Assembly: GCF_003614975.1 (NCBI RefSeq)
Contig: NZ_QZWI01000001.1
Location: forward strand, 620,001-684,000
From: Rahnella bruchi
Lineage (GTDB): Bacteria; Pseudomonadota; Gammaproteobacteria; Enterobacterales; Enterobacteriaceae
DNA length: 64,000 nucleotides
Reading direction: 5' to 3'
Made by a program: the position numbers and the translations under genes. Every line of letters starts with the position of its first letter. Within the stretch, counting starts at the first letter, position 1. The notes under the pieces are model-generated. The model ran no database searches and was not told the origin of the DNA. It saw only the letters and a program-made list of their open reading frames with translations. Below, one piece after another: positions 39,982 through 49,495 of the stretch.

Positions 39982-42072
39982 CTATGCTTTGCGTCCCAGG
40001 AAGTGCAGCAGAAATTCACTCACCATTACGCGCTTAAAAGCAGACTGCGCCTTGTCTGCCGCCGCACTGTGGCCGCCGTCGGTATTCTCGTAAAAATATA
40101 CTTCCGGGATGCCCATCGCCTGCATTTTGGCCGCCATTTTACGTGCATGATCCGGTCCGACGCGATCATCGCTGGTGGCAGTGGTAATCAGTACCGGCGG
40201 ATACTTTTTCGTCGCATCAAGATTATGGTACGGCGAAAACTCGCGGATAAACGCCCACTCTTCCGGCTTTTGCGGATCGCCGTATTCGGCAATCCACGAA
40301 GCGCCTGCCGAAATTTGCGTATAACGGTACATGTCCAGCAGCGCGACTTCACAGACAATCGCCCCGAACAATTCCGGATAGCGCGTCAGCATATTCCCGA
40401 CCAGCAAGCCACCGTTACTGCCGCCCTGCGCAGCCAAATGTGCCGGAGAGGTGATGTTGCTGGCGATCAGCGCTTTGGCGACAGATGCGAAATCTTCATA
40501 CGCCCGCAGACGTTTTTCTTTCAACGCCGCTTTATGCCATTCCGGCCCGTATTCGCCACCGCCACGAATATTGGCAACCACAAACACGCCGCCGCGGTCC
40601 AGCCACGACACACCACTGACGCCGAGATAATACGGATCAAGCGAGACTTCAAAACCGCCATAGCCATAAAGTAACGTCGGATTTTTCCCGTCGTAAACCA
40701 CCTCTTTGCGACACACAACGAAATACGGGACGCGCGTGCCGTCATCAGATTGCGCGAAAAGCTGGCTGACCTGATAACGGGATGCATCGAAATGCGACGG
40801 ATCCTGTTTCAGCAGTTCGGCCTCCACCGCCGCGCCGTTATCCAGATTGCCGAGTGATAAACTCGCCGGTTGCAGGAACCCACTGACACTCATGAAATAT
40901 TCATTGGTATCGTCATCTACGCCCCAGGCATTGATTTTGCTCAGTTCCGGCACTTTGCCGAACGGTTCGCGCCGCCATTCCCCGTTTTCCGGCGTCAGCA
41001 CTTCGAGGCGGTTTACCACATCCTGCGTGATACTGAGGATAATGTGATCACGGGTGAAGGAATAGCCGTTGAGCTGATCGCGGGTTGCCGTCACACCGCT
41101 GAGAGAGGAGTTCGCACCGGGTATAAACAGGGGCTTGAGCGCCCGATCACCGCCCAAAAACGCATCAAAGTTTACCGTCAGCAGCGAGCCGGAAGGCCAG
41201 GTTTCGCCATTAATCTGCCACTCGCTTGAAGGCTGGATAAGCAGCCAGTCGCGCCAGGTACTGAATTTGGCATCAGTGGGCAGGTCTATTCTGGTTAGCT
41301 CTTTTTGCGCATTCAGCACATAAGCTTCACGGTGAAAGAAGTCTATAACGCGGACCACAAAATCGCGTTCAAACCCTTTAAAACTGTCGTGATAGCCGGC
41401 CGCCAGCATGTCTTTTTTATCTGCGCTGAACACCGTTTTGGCTTCTGAGAGCGGTGTCCCTCGTTGCCAGATTTTTACAATACGCGGATAACCGGAATCG
41501 GTCAGTGAGCCTTCACCAAAGTCGGTGGCGACGAACAGATGGTCATAATCAATCCAGCCGGTACGGCTTTTGGCGACGGGCAGGAAAAAACCGTCAGTGA
41601 CAAACTCCAGCGTCCGTAAATCAAACTCGCGGACTTCTGAGGCGTCGCCACCGTCCGGTGAAAGAAAAATCAGCGCCCGGTTAAAGTCAGGCTTAAGCGC
41701 GAACACGCCGTGATAAACCCAGTCTTTGCCTTCGGCTTTACCCAACGCATCGATATCCAGCACGGTTTCCCACTTTGGCTTCGCTTTACGAAACTCTTCA
41801 AGCGAGGTTCTGCGCAGTAATCCTTTTGGATTCTGGGCATCCTGCCAGAAGTTGTACCAGTCGTTGCCGCACTTTGAGACGACGGGGATCTGCTCCGGAG
41901 AATTCAGCCCTTTCAGCACTTTTTCGCGCAGGGGATTAAATTCGCTGCCTTTAGTGAAAGCCGCCAGCGTAATGGCGTTTTGCTCATGTGCCCATTCGAG
42001 CGCTTTTTCGTTGCGTAATCCTTCCAGCCAGATGAAGTCATCCGGCTGCACAGATAATGAATCAGTTGTCAT
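39982..42072 (-). CDS. Prolyl-oligopeptidase-family (S9) serine peptidase
   Basis: 696 aa. An N-terminal beta-propeller region is followed by a C-terminal alpha/beta hydrolase with nucleophile S552 in GGSNGG, acid at D635/D636 (SDDRVGP) and H668 (TDGGHS). It has no signal peptide, so a cytosolic oligopeptidase. Its N-terminus is not that of PtrB (oligopeptidase B), so it is a separate S9A member. Confidence 0.9.
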   Translation of the reverse strand: MTTDSLSVQPDDFIWLEGLRNEKALEWAHEQNAITLAAFTKGSEFNPLREKVLKGLNSPEQIPVVSKCGNDWYNFWQDAQNPKGLLRRTSLEEFRKAKPKWETVLDIDALGKAEGKDWVYHGVFALKPDFNRALIFLSPDGGDASEVREFDLRTLEFVTDGFFLPVAKSRTGWIDYDHLFVATDFGEGSLTDSGYPRIVKIWQRGTPLSEAKTVFSADKKDMLAAGYHDSFKGFERDFVVRVIDFFHREAYVLNAQKELTRIDLPTDAKFSTWRDWLLIQPSSEWQINGETWPSGSLLTVNFDAFLGGDRALKPLFIPGANSSLSGVTATRDQLNGYSFTRDHIILSITQDVVNRLEVLTPENGEWRREPFGKVPELSKINAWGVDDDTNEYFMSVSGFLQPASLSLGNLDNGAAVEAELLKQDPSHFDASRYQVSQLFAQSDDGTRVPYFVVCRKEVVYDGKNPTLLYGYGGFEVSLDPYYLGVSGVSWLDRGGVFVVANIRGGGEYGPEWHKAALKEKRLRAYEDFASVAKALIASNITSPAHLAAQGGSNGGLLVGNMLTRYPELFGAIVCEVALLDMYRYTQISAGASWIAEYGDPQKPEEWAFIREFSPYHNLDATKKYPPVLITTATSDDRVGPDHARKMAAKMQAMGIPEVYFYENTDGGHSAAADKAQSAFKRVMVSEFLLHFLGRKA

Positions 42073-42383
42073 GATGTTCAGCCCTGAAAATCAGAAAGGA
42101 TTCAGAAATACCTGTTTTATCGTTGTCATTTCAAGTCTTTTTGCTTTCGTTTTCATTTCCAAAGTCCATTGCTGATAAATGCATTTTGTCCTAATTGATT
42201 CATTCTGCGATCTGCGAAAGTTCTTAGTGCCTCTTTTGTGAGTCAGTTCAAGCATTGAACGTATCGGAACGCCTATAAAGAAATCATTACTTTGTGATGA
42301 CAAAACATGACGGACTTTTGAGTTAAAAAAAGAGGCAGAAAGACTCACGAGAAATCAGACAGTAACAAGAAAGGAGTGAGAAT
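42073..42383. other. 311-bp intergenic stretch between divergent genes
   Basis: Lies between the S9 peptidase (minus) and a small plus-strand gene. It should hold both promoters. I see no recognisable regulator site or structured RNA in it. Confidence 0.5.
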
Positions 42384-42629
42384 ATGGAATGGAAAATCAT
42401 AGATATCCTGAATATCCCTCAGACGGGACTCAAGTATATCTGCATTCAGGCATTCAGAAATCTGAAGCTGATCCTGTCTGTGGATAACGATTTCACCCTG
42501 AAAGCCGGTGACACTTTAGAGATCACACCGGAAGGCTATTCCCTGAATCATCATCAGGCGCGAAGCCTGAAGATTCATAAAATGATGCCCTATTGTCAGC
42601 AACGCTGGCAGTCGCTTTCCATCCAGTAA
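42384..42629 (+). CDS. 81-aa protein of unknown function
   Basis: The ATG at 42384 has a strong AAAGGAG 8 nt ahead. The product has mixed composition (MEWKIIDILNIPQTG ... LKAGDTLEITPEGY), with a predicted small beta-rich core and a basic C-terminal part, and no signal peptide or Cys motif. It stands alone, convergent with a cupin gene 50 bp away. No family recognised. Confidence 0.65.
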   Translation: MEWKIIDILNIPQTGLKYICIQAFRNLKLILSVDNDFTLKAGDTLEITPEGYSLNHHQARSLKIHKMMPYCQQRWQSLSIQ

Positions 42630-42679
42630 TCACTCAGTGATTAAAGAGGAATTTGCAGCAGGAACAGAAAGACCGGTTT

Positions 42680-43198
42680 CTAAACCGGCTTCTTAATTTG
42701 CTGTCTTCTTGAATCGGAAAGACCATCGTGGCCGCCAAATTCCTGCTGCGGAACATCCTGCCAGCGGTCTTTGCGCGTCGCTTCGTATTCCTGATTAAGC
42801 GGATAATAAATCCGGTTTTCCGGTTTATTAGCTTCACCCACGACCAGCAACCGCACTTCCTCATCTGTATTATTGATAAAGGTATGGCAGATCCCGGTAC
42901 CCTGTGGAAACGCTACGGCGTCGCCCGCTTTCAGCCGGTGTAATGTGCCGTTGACCCAGGCATCAGGATGCCCTTCCAGCACATACACAAATTCATCTTC
43001 TGAACTTTCCGCATGGGCATAACAGGTGCGTCGGCCAGGTAACAGACGTTCATGATGAATACCAATGCGCGTCAGTCCTAGTGCTTTTCCCAGTGGCGCG
43101 CCAATCGACATCAGCTCATCATCGCCGGGATAATTGCTGTCATCAGCGCCCTCGAGCTCAGTCCAGTGACGGATAAAATCAGGTCTTTCCTTGCTCAT
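42680..43198 (-). CDS. Cupin-domain protein
   Basis: 172 aa. A single cupin barrel: motif 1 around LPGRRTCYAHAESSEDEFVYVLEG (metal ligands partly altered, H and E present) and motif 2 around FPQGTGICHTFINNTDE. The GGAGG before the start is good. The C-terminal 45 residues are charged and mention no known domain. Probably a metal-binding enzyme or sensor of unknown substrate. Confidence 0.85.
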   Translation of the reverse strand: MSKERPDFIRHWTELEGADDSNYPGDDELMSIGAPLGKALGLTRIGIHHERLLPGRRTCYAHAESSEDEFVYVLEGHPDAWVNGTLHRLKAGDAVAFPQGTGICHTFINNTDEEVRLLVVGEANKPENRIYYPLNQEYEATRKDRWQDVPQQEFGGHDGLSDSRRQQIKKPV

Positions 43199-43222
43199 AC
43201 AACCTCCGCGTAAGCTTCAGGC

Positions 43223-43576
43223 TCAGTAAAGTGAAGGGGATTTCTGCTGCGTAGAATAGGAACTCTGGGTCTGAACCGTTTCTTTTGGCAAACAGGCAAA
43301 GCGAATATGCATGGTTTCGCCGTCGTCACTTTCGCCCAGCGTCTGGAATTTGCCATTACAGAATTCGAAGATCTTCTTGTAAGTATCCGCACGACGATGG
43401 CGTTCAAGTATCGAGAACACCGACGTGGTATAACTCGCCTCGCCCTGAGCAAAAGACGCATCAAAATTCGCAGGGCGGTAGGTTTCAGCCCCTACAGGTT
43501 TATCTATCGATGAACATCCTGCCAGAAAACCCGTCACTGCAACTGCTGCCAACATCATTATTTTAATATTTTTCAT
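43223..43576 (-). CDS. Small lipoprotein of unknown function
   Basis: 117 aa. Signal peptide and lipobox VTGFLAGC, with the lipidated Cys at residue 21 and SS following (outer-membrane sorting expected). The mature part has two more cysteines (FCNGKF, FACLPKE) that could form a disulfide. Family not recognised. 24 bp upstream of the cupin gene, same strand, so possibly one operon with the cyclase before it. Confidence 0.75.
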   Translation of the reverse strand: MKNIKIMMLAAVAVTGFLAGCSSIDKPVGAETYRPANFDASFAQGEASYTTSVFSILERHRRADTYKKIFEFCNGKFQTLGESDDGETMHIRFACLPKETVQTQSSYSTQQKSPSLY

Positions 43577-43608
43577 TTTTCATCCGGGAAAATGTGTGTT
43601 CAGTATCA

Positions 43609-44676
43609 TTAAGCTACGGCTTCAGCCCTGCCCGCGCTGCCGATACTGTTTTTGCCATTGCGTTTTACATTCACCAGCGCACGTTCCGCCGTCGCCAGCC
43701 ACTGGTTGTAATTCTCATGATGCTTCGATGTTGCCACGCCAATACTCAGCGAACATTGAAAACCCTCATCTTGCGATAAACGAATTTCGGACGTTTTCAG
43801 TAGTAACCGGTAACCAACAGCATAAGCTTCTTCTTCTGAAATGCCTGGCAAGATAACCACAAATTCATCGCCACCGAGAATAGCAGGAAAATCATTCTGC
43901 CCCGTTTCCTGACGCAAAATAGCGGAAACCGATCGCAAAACATAATCACCGGCTTCACGCCCGAATAAATCATTCACCATTTTCAGATCATCCACGCCCA
44001 GCACCATCAGGCAGGCCAGGTCATGTCTGGAACGTTCAAATTCCAGCATCAGTCGCCGGTCAAGTAACCGACGGTTGGGTAATCCTAGAAAAGGATCCAT
44101 CAGCGCCGATTTTTCCAGCTCATGCTGTTTATCGCGCAGCTTTCTTGAGATCGAATAATTGGCGGCGCTGAAAGCAATAATATAAATCGAGGAAAGAGGC
44201 AATGTCAGCCATAACGTCCGGTCGGTTACAGTGGTATAGAAAGTCATCCCGGTGAACGGCCAGCAAATAATAAATCCGATGCAGTAAAACAGCGCCGCAC
44301 GGCGCAGTAATTGCCAGCCTCCGGCAGAAAACCGGTCAGCAATCAGAATGGAAGTGATCACCACCGAGGGCAGCAGGCAAACGCCCATCAGCGCAACCCA
44401 GGCGCCACCGGCAATTGCATCAAAAGCCAGGTTTCTAAATTCAGCCTGATTGGGCTGTTTCGAACGCTGGGAAATCAGCATAGCGACATGTGGCCAGACA
44501 AACGCATTCAGCGCCAGCAGAGTGACCGCAACCCAGGAAGCGCCCCGCTCCAGAAGAACAGAAAGTACCGGGAAAAAGCACAGGAACGTGCCCAGCATGC
44601 GCATAAAGTACATTCGGCGTAAGAAGCGATCTGAACGCTCACGAACGAGGCTTTCACCGGGAGAATAATATGGCAT
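43609..44676 (-). CDS. MASE2-GGDEF diguanylate cyclase lacking the inhibition site
   Basis: 355 aa, same architecture as the cyclase at 26623-27687 (MASE2 with ALNAFVWPHVAM, then GGDEF). The active site GGDEF is at 268-272 and the metal-binding GVDDLKMVND is slightly divergent. Five residues ahead of the active site the sequence reads GQND where RxxD is expected, so product inhibition is probably lost. Located upstream of a small lipoprotein gene 32 bp away. Confidence 0.88.
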   Translation of the reverse strand: MPYYSPGESLVRERSDRFLRRMYFMRMLGTFLCFFPVLSVLLERGASWVAVTLLALNAFVWPHVAMLISQRSKQPNQAEFRNLAFDAIAGGAWVALMGVCLLPSVVITSILIADRFSAGGWQLLRRAALFYCIGFIICWPFTGMTFYTTVTDRTLWLTLPLSSIYIIAFSAANYSISRKLRDKQHELEKSALMDPFLGLPNRRLLDRRLMLEFERSRHDLACLMVLGVDDLKMVNDLFGREAGDYVLRSVSAILRQETGQNDFPAILGGDEFVVILPGISEEEAYAVGYRLLLKTSEIRLSQDEGFQCSLSIGVATSKHHENYNQWLATAERALVNVKRNGKNSIGSAGRAEAVA

Positions 44677-44865
44677 ACCTGAGGCGACTCTTAAGTTGAT
44701 GTCTATTTATAGTAGTCGAGTTGCTTATCAGAGAGCTACAGAAAGCATGGGTTTTAATAGCCCGAACAGCGGGGTTTTTAGGCTTAAATAAGAGGCATTG
44801 CTCCTAAATGAGAGAATTTAGGTTAAAAAAACAGAAAATCGAAAATAGCCATGCGGCCAGAACGG

Positions 44866-44896
44866 TAAAATCCTGACCGGAAGCACCGGGCAGGAT
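44866..44896 (-). terminator. Terminator after the small cupin gene
   Basis: ATCCTG (44870-44875) / CAGGAT (44891-44896) and inner CCGG/CCGG with a 5-nt loop and a single mismatch. On the minus strand TTTTACC follows. The rest of the 295-bp gap up to 44971 holds nothing evident. Confidence 0.65.
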
Positions 44897-44971
44897 CACG
44901 AAGAGACCAGAGGTTTTACGCTAAATATTTCAGGTTGCAGCAAAGCCGAAGGCCGGATGTATAGCGGTAAA

Positions 44972-45379
44972 TCATTTTGAATACTGAGCTTCAGTCACCT
45001 TTTCCATCCACTCAACCGGGCTGCCGTTGAGGGATTCGGCAATGGCGATATGAGTCATGGCGTTCTCCGGCGTAGCGCCGTGCCAGTGTTTTACCCCCTC
45101 TGGGATCCACACGATATCGCCGACATTCATCTCACGGATTTCACCGCCCTCTTCCTGCAACCAGCCGCGCCCCTGAGTAATAATCAGTGTCTGACCCAGC
45201 GGATGCGTATGCCAGGCGGTACGGGCTCCAGGTTCGAAGGTCACTGTCGCGCCACCAACACGGGCGGATTCGGTGCCGCTGAAAGGTGAATCAATACGCA
45301 CTTTACCGGTAAAGTAATTTTCCGGACCCTGTTGTGAAGGGACAGAACCGCTTTTGGTGATTCTCATTTTATCAGTCAT
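44972..45379 (-). CDS. Small cupin protein, quercetinase-like
   Basis: 135 aa. Motif 1 [20 protein letters not shown] and motif 2 [14 protein letters not shown] carry the expected His and Glu metal ligands. Similar stand-alone cupins are found with carboxymuconolactone-decarboxylase-like genes. The start at 45379 has GGAG 6 nt ahead. Substrate unknown. Confidence 0.85.
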   Translation of the reverse strand: MTDKMRITKSGSVPSQQGPENYFTGKVRIDSPFSGTESARVGGATVTFEPGARTAWHTHPLGQTLIITQGRGWLQEEGGEIREMNVGDIVWIPEGVKHWHGATPENAMTHIAIAESLNGSPVEWMEKVTEAQYSK

Positions 45380-45829
45380 TTCATTCTCCGCTTCGGCACA
45401 GGCTGTCGCTGGCCATTTCATTGTAAGGCAACAATATCGCCGTTAGCGGGCTGCGACCAGAGGGCAAAATCAGAATGGTGTTATGAATTTGATTCATAAA
45501 TGACTTAAGTTAAATTACGGAAAACTGAATTGATTTAATTCAGGGTAAAATAAGAAAGTCTCGAATAATGCGTTACCCTTTGATGAAGATGACACGGTAA
45601 ATAAAAACTGTCAGAGTGATCAATAATTGATCAAAAATAGCAATTAATGCTCACAGCCTTTATTTTATAAGATAATTAATTGATTTTATTTATATTTTAA
45701 ATCATCCTGTGCATACTTTAAGAAATATTGTTTTATTCTGCATTTGCAGCCCGCCTGGAGCGGGCTTTTTTATGCGCGGAATACAGCCCTATAATCGTAT
45801 CCCACTTAAGTATTATTATCCGCTGATTA
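45380..45829. other. 450-bp stretch, AT-rich, with orphan plus-strand terminator
   Basis: No gene supported. It is very AT-rich from 45480 to 45735 and ends in the terminator at 45748-45771. It may hold a small RNA gene. Confidence 0.45.
45748..45771 (+). terminator. Strong plus-strand terminator with no gene upstream
   Basis: AGCCCGC (45748-45754), CTGGA, GCGGGCT (45760-45766) followed by TTTTT. It faces rightwards, while both flanking genes run leftwards, so it cannot end either of them. It is the expected 3' end of an sRNA. Confidence 0.8.
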
Positions 45830-46594
45830 TCAGGGCCCGAGTGAGTTGTGCAAACTGATCAGGTTCTGAGGTGCAACGCGAATTAAGCCACCACGTGGGC
45901 TGTCGATATCGGCAATAAGAGCCATAGAAAGTGAAATCATCAACGGAAAAATAAACAAATAGGCGCTCTTGGCTGAATTGCTGCGCGCTCCGTACCCCAC
46001 CAGCATACTGCTGAATAAAGAGATAACCATCATCAGTGCCCAGGCTGATGTCGGGATCCGGTTCCACCATGCAGCCTGCGTGTAGCCTTGCGTATTAATC
46101 ACATCATTCATGCCGGAAACCAGTAAAGCCACCACCGGAGTAGGATTGCTTTTCGCTTCAGTCAATACAGATTGCCAGAGCTTAGTTTCCAGCTCCCCTG
46201 TTCGCGCACTGATTTTCTCCAGCTCTTTCGGAGCACTGGTCTGATAAAACGCCAGCCGCTGATCCAGATAATCTTTCAGCAACTGACGGATATTCCCGGC
46301 ATTGCCTTCCTGCGCCAAATCCGCGCGTAAAAATTCTGTCCCGATGGCATTGGCTTCTTCTTCTTCATAGTTTTTTCGCTGATCATAACGGCTGACCGCC
46401 ATGGAAAAACTGAACCCGATCAGCAGCGCCAGCAGCGTTAACGTTGCTGCCTGTACGATGCCAAAATCTTCCAGTACATCATTATCGAGTTTTTTCTGGC
46501 GACGTAATAAAAAGATACTCCCGCACCCACCCAGTGACATCAGAGCAAAACAGGCCACAAAAAAGAAAGCCGGATGACTTAACAATGGCTGCAT
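45830..46594 (-). CDS. DUF4239 (bestrophin-like) membrane protein
   Basis: 254 aa with two N-terminal and two C-terminal membrane helices around a soluble helical region. FGIVQAATLTLLALLIGFSFSMAVSRYDQRKNYEEEEANAIGTE is the DUF4239 hallmark. The second ATG (46594) is chosen because AAGGA lies 6 nt ahead of it, while the first ATG (46600) abuts the site. Function unknown. Confidence 0.85.
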   Translation of the reverse strand: MQPLLSHPAFFFVACFALMSLGGCGSIFLLRRQKKLDNDVLEDFGIVQAATLTLLALLIGFSFSMAVSRYDQRKNYEEEEANAIGTEFLRADLAQEGNAGNIRQLLKDYLDQRLAFYQTSAPKELEKISARTGELETKLWQSVLTEAKSNPTPVVALLVSGMNDVINTQGYTQAAWWNRIPTSAWALMMVISLFSSMLVGYGARSNSAKSAYLFIFPLMISLSMALIADIDSPRGGLIRVAPQNLISLHNSLGP

Positions 46595-46764
46595 AGACAT
46601 TCCTTCAAAGACGTTGAAAATTCGGAATAAACCTGATTTGCGCCTCTCAAGTATGGCTCATTTTTAAAAAGTAAACGGGAAGAAAATGAGAGCAACCGCT
46701 TAACATCTTGAAGGAATACGATCAGAAGTGCATAAACTGTCCCTGAAACACTAAAACAGTCATC

Positions 46765-47328
46765 TCAGTTATCTTGCACGTTATAGCGGATCACCCTGCA
46801 TGGATTACCACAGGCGACTGCGCCAGCAGGTACTGAACGGGTTACCACGCTGCCTGCACCAACCGTGCAGCCATCACCCAGCGTCACGCCGGGTAAAATT
46901 ACGCATCCGCCGCCAATCCAGACGTCATGACCTATACTCACCGGCTGCGCACTGCCAATATGTTCACGCCGTAATTCAATATCCAGCGGATGCTGTGCGG
47001 TATATATCTGCACGTCAGGCCCGATAAAAACGTTGTTTCCTATCGTGACCGGTGCGCAATCGAGTAAGACAAAATTAAAATTGATGAAAACATTATTGCC
47101 GATCGTGGTATTGATGCCGTAATCAATACGCATTCCTTTTTCGAAATGAACATTGCTTCCTACCGCTCCAAATAGGGTTCTGATAAGCGCTTCTTTCTCG
47201 GTGGCCTGACGAGCACTCAGTGCATTAAATTCGTCCACTTTATCGCGGGTCCGAAAACGGATTTCACGTAATTCGTCATCATTAATATGGTAATCCAAAC
47301 CGCGAGTCATTTTATCTCGTTCACGCAT
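46765..47328 (-). CDS. Sugar O-acetyltransferase, maltose/galactoside type
   Basis: 187 aa. An N-terminal Mac domain (MRERDKMTRGLDYHINDDEL) precedes a left-handed beta-helix with hexapeptide repeats, the catalytic His in TAQHPLD and the CoA site near GGGCVILPGVTLGDG. The ATG at 47328 with GGGAGAG upstream gives the standard N-terminus. The frame runs 25 codons further. Acetylates sugars, perhaps as detoxification. Confidence 0.9.
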   Translation of the reverse strand: MRERDKMTRGLDYHINDDELREIRFRTRDKVDEFNALSARQATEKEALIRTLFGAVGSNVHFEKGMRIDYGINTTIGNNVFINFNFVLLDCAPVTIGNNVFIGPDVQIYTAQHPLDIELRREHIGSAQPVSIGHDVWIGGGCVILPGVTLGDGCTVGAGSVVTRSVPAGAVACGNPCRVIRYNVQDN

Positions 47329-47527
47329 TAGCCGCTCTCCCTCAAAGTATTCAGCGGTTACGATAGGCAAAACTCGCCTGCAAAATGAGAGCAGGAAAGG
47401 CACATATATACACTATCGTGCTGTGCGGTATTTTTTGTGATGAGGATCACCTGAGGGAAGGATGAGAATTTCTGCTTTTGGGTGGATACTTCTCCCTGAG
47501 TGCGAACATCAAAACCCCGGCGGATAC

Positions 47528-47556
47528 AAAAGCCCGTCAGACTCTCCTGACAGGCT
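47528..47556 (-). terminator. Terminator after yagU
   Basis: AGCCCGTCAG (47531-47540) / CTGACAGGCT (47547-47556), 10-bp stem with one G-U. On the minus strand TTTTG follows. 17 bp after the yagU stop. Confidence 0.7.
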
Positions 47557-47573
47557 CACTTCAAAAAAACGCC

Positions 47574-48137
47574 TTAACGGAAAGGTGAATCCAATGGCAC
47601 TTCCGGATCCGGTTGACGCGTTATTCTGTTTCGCAAATCGCGACGGATCATTTCAATCGTCCAGAACCAGAAGATATGTCCCAGTAATTCTGAAATGTAC
47701 TCATCTGGTGGGATCCCTGATAAGGGCGGTGAAAGGTGCATTAACGGGATAAAAATCCAATGTACAGCAACGGTGGCGATAATACCGGCCATCGCACCTT
47801 GCCATAATTTCACTTTCGGAAAGACTTCAGCAACCAGACAATAGCCAATCGCAAAAGTCAGAGAGAAAATGATATGAGTAATATGGACAGGGTTAATAAT
47901 GTGTTCGGAGAAGTGAAAAATAGCCTGAGTAGGATCAATACCCAGGTAATCTTTCAAAAACAGGTAAGGTGGATTAAATTCATCGCGCCCGCCGGAGAAA
48001 GTGCGCGGTGGTAAAGGCACCTCTGCTCCCCATTTGACAAATGCCGATAGGATACCGGAAATAATACCAATAAATAAAGCGACACCATAGCGGCGGCGAT
48101 TAGGCGCTGTCAAAACAAAAAACTCTTTTATTTTCAT
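47574..48137 (-). CDS. yagU: YagU, DUF1440 inner-membrane protein
   Basis: 187 aa. It matches E. coli YagU over the whole length, in [35 protein letters not shown] and in the C-terminal [13 protein letters not shown]. Three to four membrane helices. Linked to acid resistance in E. coli, mechanism unknown. Confidence 0.92.
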   Translation of the reverse strand: MKIKEFFVLTAPNRRRYGVALFIGIISGILSAFVKWGAEVPLPPRTFSGGRDEFNPPYLFLKDYLGIDPTQAIFHFSEHIINPVHITHIIFSLTFAIGYCLVAEVFPKVKLWQGAMAGIIATVAVHWIFIPLMHLSPPLSGIPPDEYISELLGHIFWFWTIEMIRRDLRNRITRQPDPEVPLDSPFR

Positions 48138-48453
48138 AAATCACCCAGTTGTAATGTTAAACCCTCAGAGAGGGTAAAACCTTACTGATCTTCCAGGTTG
48201 ATCTTCGTCAGGATTTAATTATATTTCCCCGCAAAAAAAGACATTAATTCTATTATCGGGGATTTTATATTCACTTTAAAATAAATCCAACTCCAAACCA
48301 TAATATTAACTAATTAATATCCTAATCAAGCCAGCGCGGGATATTAGCCATACATAATATGCCGACAATGTGTAAGCCCGTAGCAGCCGCGCAGAAAACT
48401 CGCTAACATTCCCTCAGGCATCATCCATTTGCAGCAAGAAAGGTTCATCGATA
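48138..48453. other. 316-bp AT-rich divergent gap
   Basis: Between yagU and a DUF2461 gene. It is expected to hold both promoters. I see no clear operator, small ORF or structured element. Confidence 0.5.
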
Positions 48454-49167
48454 ATGACAACTCAGACACCTGAAACGCCGGTTGTGGCAGGGACAATTTT
48501 TAGCGCAGCCGGTCTGCAATTTCTGAATAAACTCGGACAAAACAACACCCGTGACTGGTTTAAGGCTAATCAGGATGAATACGAGAACACTCTCAGAACC
48601 CCTGCTCTGCGGTTTATCGAGCAAATGCAGCCAGAGATTATTGCCATTTCACCGAGGCTGACCGCCGTTTCGAAGAAGGTCGGTGGAAGCCTGATGCGCC
48701 CGCAGCGCGACAGCCGGTTCAGCAAAGACAAAACACCTTACAAGACCAATGTCGGGATTCAGTTTCGTCATTTTCAGGGCAAAGATGTCCACGCTCCGGG
48801 ACTCTATCTGCACATCGCCGAAGACGGCTGTTTTATCGCGGCAGGGATCTGGCATCCGGAATCGAAAGCATTGAACGCCATTCGCGCATGTATTGACGAA
48901 AATCCAAACGCTTATCAGAAAGCACTGAAGACATTGCACGATAACGGATTTGTGATGGATGGCGACAGCCTGAGTCGTCCGCCAAGAGGCTTCGATAAAA
49001 ATCATCCGCTGCTGGCTGAGTTAAAACGCAAAGATTTCATCGCGATTAAAAACATCGCCTTTGAGGATCTGTGCAGATCCGATGTTGTCGAATTTTGTGC
49101 TGAGCAGTTCAGATATTGCGCACCACTGATGGCGTATCTGTGTTTTGCGCTTGAGCTGGATTTCTAA
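48454..49167 (+). CDS. DUF2461 protein (TIGR02453)
   Basis: 237 aa. The N-terminal FLNKLGQNNTRDWFKANQDEYE and central RDSRFSKDKTPYKTNVGIQFRH are the hallmarks of this widespread family of unknown function. Soluble, no signal peptide. Stand-alone gene. Confidence 0.9.
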   Translation: MTTQTPETPVVAGTIFSAAGLQFLNKLGQNNTRDWFKANQDEYENTLRTPALRFIEQMQPEIIAISPRLTAVSKKVGGSLMRPQRDSRFSKDKTPYKTNVGIQFRHFQGKDVHAPGLYLHIAEDGCFIAAGIWHPESKALNAIRACIDENPNAYQKALKTLHDNGFVMDGDSLSRPPRGFDKNHPLLAELKRKDFIAIKNIAFEDLCRSDVVEFCAEQFRYCAPLMAYLCFALELDF

Positions 49168-49343
49168 AATTCAGTGAGATACCAGGCATCCTCCGGGTGG
49201 CATTTCGCACACTCAGGATGAACAGGTGACAGAACTCAAAAAACGTTGTGACCTTATGATATGTCGGGTCAAAAACGATCTGCGTCACGCATTTGTTCGT
49301 AACGCATTGAGGCTGTGAATGAAACTGATAGTGTAATTAGATT

Positions 49344-49372
49344 GGATTGTTACTGCTTCGGCAGGCAAAACC
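49344..49372 (+). promoter_or_regulatory. BglG-type ribonucleic antiterminator (RAT)
   Basis: The 29-nt element starts GGATTGTTACTGC, has a TTCG loop and ends GCAGGCAAAACC. This is the conserved RAT that BglG/LicT/SacY-family antiterminators bind. The 3' end overlaps the 5' arm of the terminator at 49367-49407, the normal mutually exclusive arrangement. No bglG, bglF or bglB gene follows. Confidence 0.88.
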
Positions 49373-49407
49373 TGATTTCCGGCACCCGCCGGAGGTCAGG
49401 TTTTTTT
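49367..49407 (+). terminator. RAT-controlled leader terminator
   Basis: AAAACCTGA (49367-49375) / TCAGGTTTT (49396-49404), an inner CCGGC/GCCGG stem and a run of seven T. It shares six bases with the RAT, so antiterminator binding would abolish it. Confidence 0.9.
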
Positions 49408-49495
49408 GTTTTTGGGCTCAATGAAAATCGCCAACGTTCTTTATGAGAGGACAACACCACCAAAATTCTAATGTGTTACACAAGGTGAAAAGGTA

